The notes beneath the pieces were generated by a model that searched no databases, was not told the DNA's origin, and saw only the letters and a program-made list of their open reading frames with translations. A stretch of 13,661 bases of DNA from Planctomycetota bacterium (GTDB lineage Bacteria > Planctomycetota > Planctomycetia > Planctomycetales > Planctomycetaceae): NCBI GenBank assembly GCA_029977045.1, contig JAPOLP010000057.1, positions 1 to 13,661 of the forward strand, given 5' to 3'. Shown piece by piece: positions 13,596 to 13,661 of this stretch (its first letter is position 1; the number at the start of each line of letters is the position of its first letter). The position numbers and the translations under genes are program-made.

Positions 13596-13661
13596 CTAAA
13601 GCGAATGTTCCCTACAGAATCGTTTCACGTAGTGGACGAGGTCACGAGTCCCGGTCAGATC
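13596..13661 (-). CDS. Possible C-terminal end of a leftward gene, cut by the window edge
   Basis: On the minus strand an open frame enters from the right edge and ends with TAG at 13598-13596. It reads DLTGTRDLVHYVKRFCREHSL, a plausible helical C-terminus. Only 21 codons are visible, so no family can be named. A competing rightward frame from ATG 13605 runs to the edge but lacks a ribosome site. Confidence 0.3.
   Translation of the reverse strand, partial: DLTGTRDLVHYVKRFCREHSL

Overview
The window looks like a chromosomal segment of a GC-rich member of the Planctomycetota. The gene mix points that way: an exported formylglycine sulfatase of the iduronate-2-sulfatase type, a lipoprotein with two DUF1080 (3-keto-disaccharide hydrolase) domains, a dihydropteroate-synthase-like protein of the tetrahydromethanopterin (H4MPT) C1 pathway, a cytoplasmic WD40 propeller and a very small lysine-rich chromatin-type protein. 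The genus cannot be fixed from the sequence. No tRNA, rRNA, CRISPR array or phage module was seen.

Layout. Positions 35-2728 hold two rightward genes, a WD40 protein and the DHPS-like protein, separated by an inverted repeat made of four copies of an 11-bp word. Positions 2955-3656 hold a small exported beta-sandwich protein. It converges, with only 3 bp between stop codons, on a leftward pair: a tandem-DUF1080 lipoprotein (5097-6464) followed 39 bp later by a PAS/AAA+/Fis-type regulator (3660-5057). The regulator keeps its sensor and DNA-binding ends, but its AAA+ core has lost most of the residues needed for ATP use and for contact with sigma-54. Divergent from the lipoprotein lies the lysine-rich protein (6701-6904) with a good intrinsic terminator, then the sulfatase (7098-8573).

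Positions 8586-9894 are the accessory part. Five copies of a REP-type palindrome (foot GTAG, 7-bp stem, 4-nt loop) surround a small Imm26-like gene (8687-9154) and a complete REP-associated tyrosine transposase (RAYT, 9222-9788). The RAYT stop codon lies inside one REP foot. Two of the palindrome groups are tail-to-tail pairs of nearly the same size (about 65 bp), like enterobacterial BIMEs. The small gene has a clearly lower GC3 than its neighbours. This is the most rewarding region of the window.

The right part has a stand-alone di-iron metallo-beta-lactamase-fold protein (9912-10637). It converges on a DEAD-box RNA helicase of the CsdA/DeaD type (10696-13092) that carries a roughly 209-residue acidic, partly cysteine-rich N-terminal extension. 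About 500 bp upstream of the helicase hold no convincing gene. The extreme right edge may contain the last 21 codons of a further leftward gene.

The carbohydrate-related genes (sulfatase, DUF1080 lipoprotein, small exported protein, regulator) fit the usual planctomycete theme of breaking down sulfated polysaccharide, but that link rests on neighbourhood only. No wholly new defence or metabolic system could be demonstrated. The candidates for novelty are the RAYT/REP/immunity island, the pseudo-ATPase regulator and the lysine-rich small protein.
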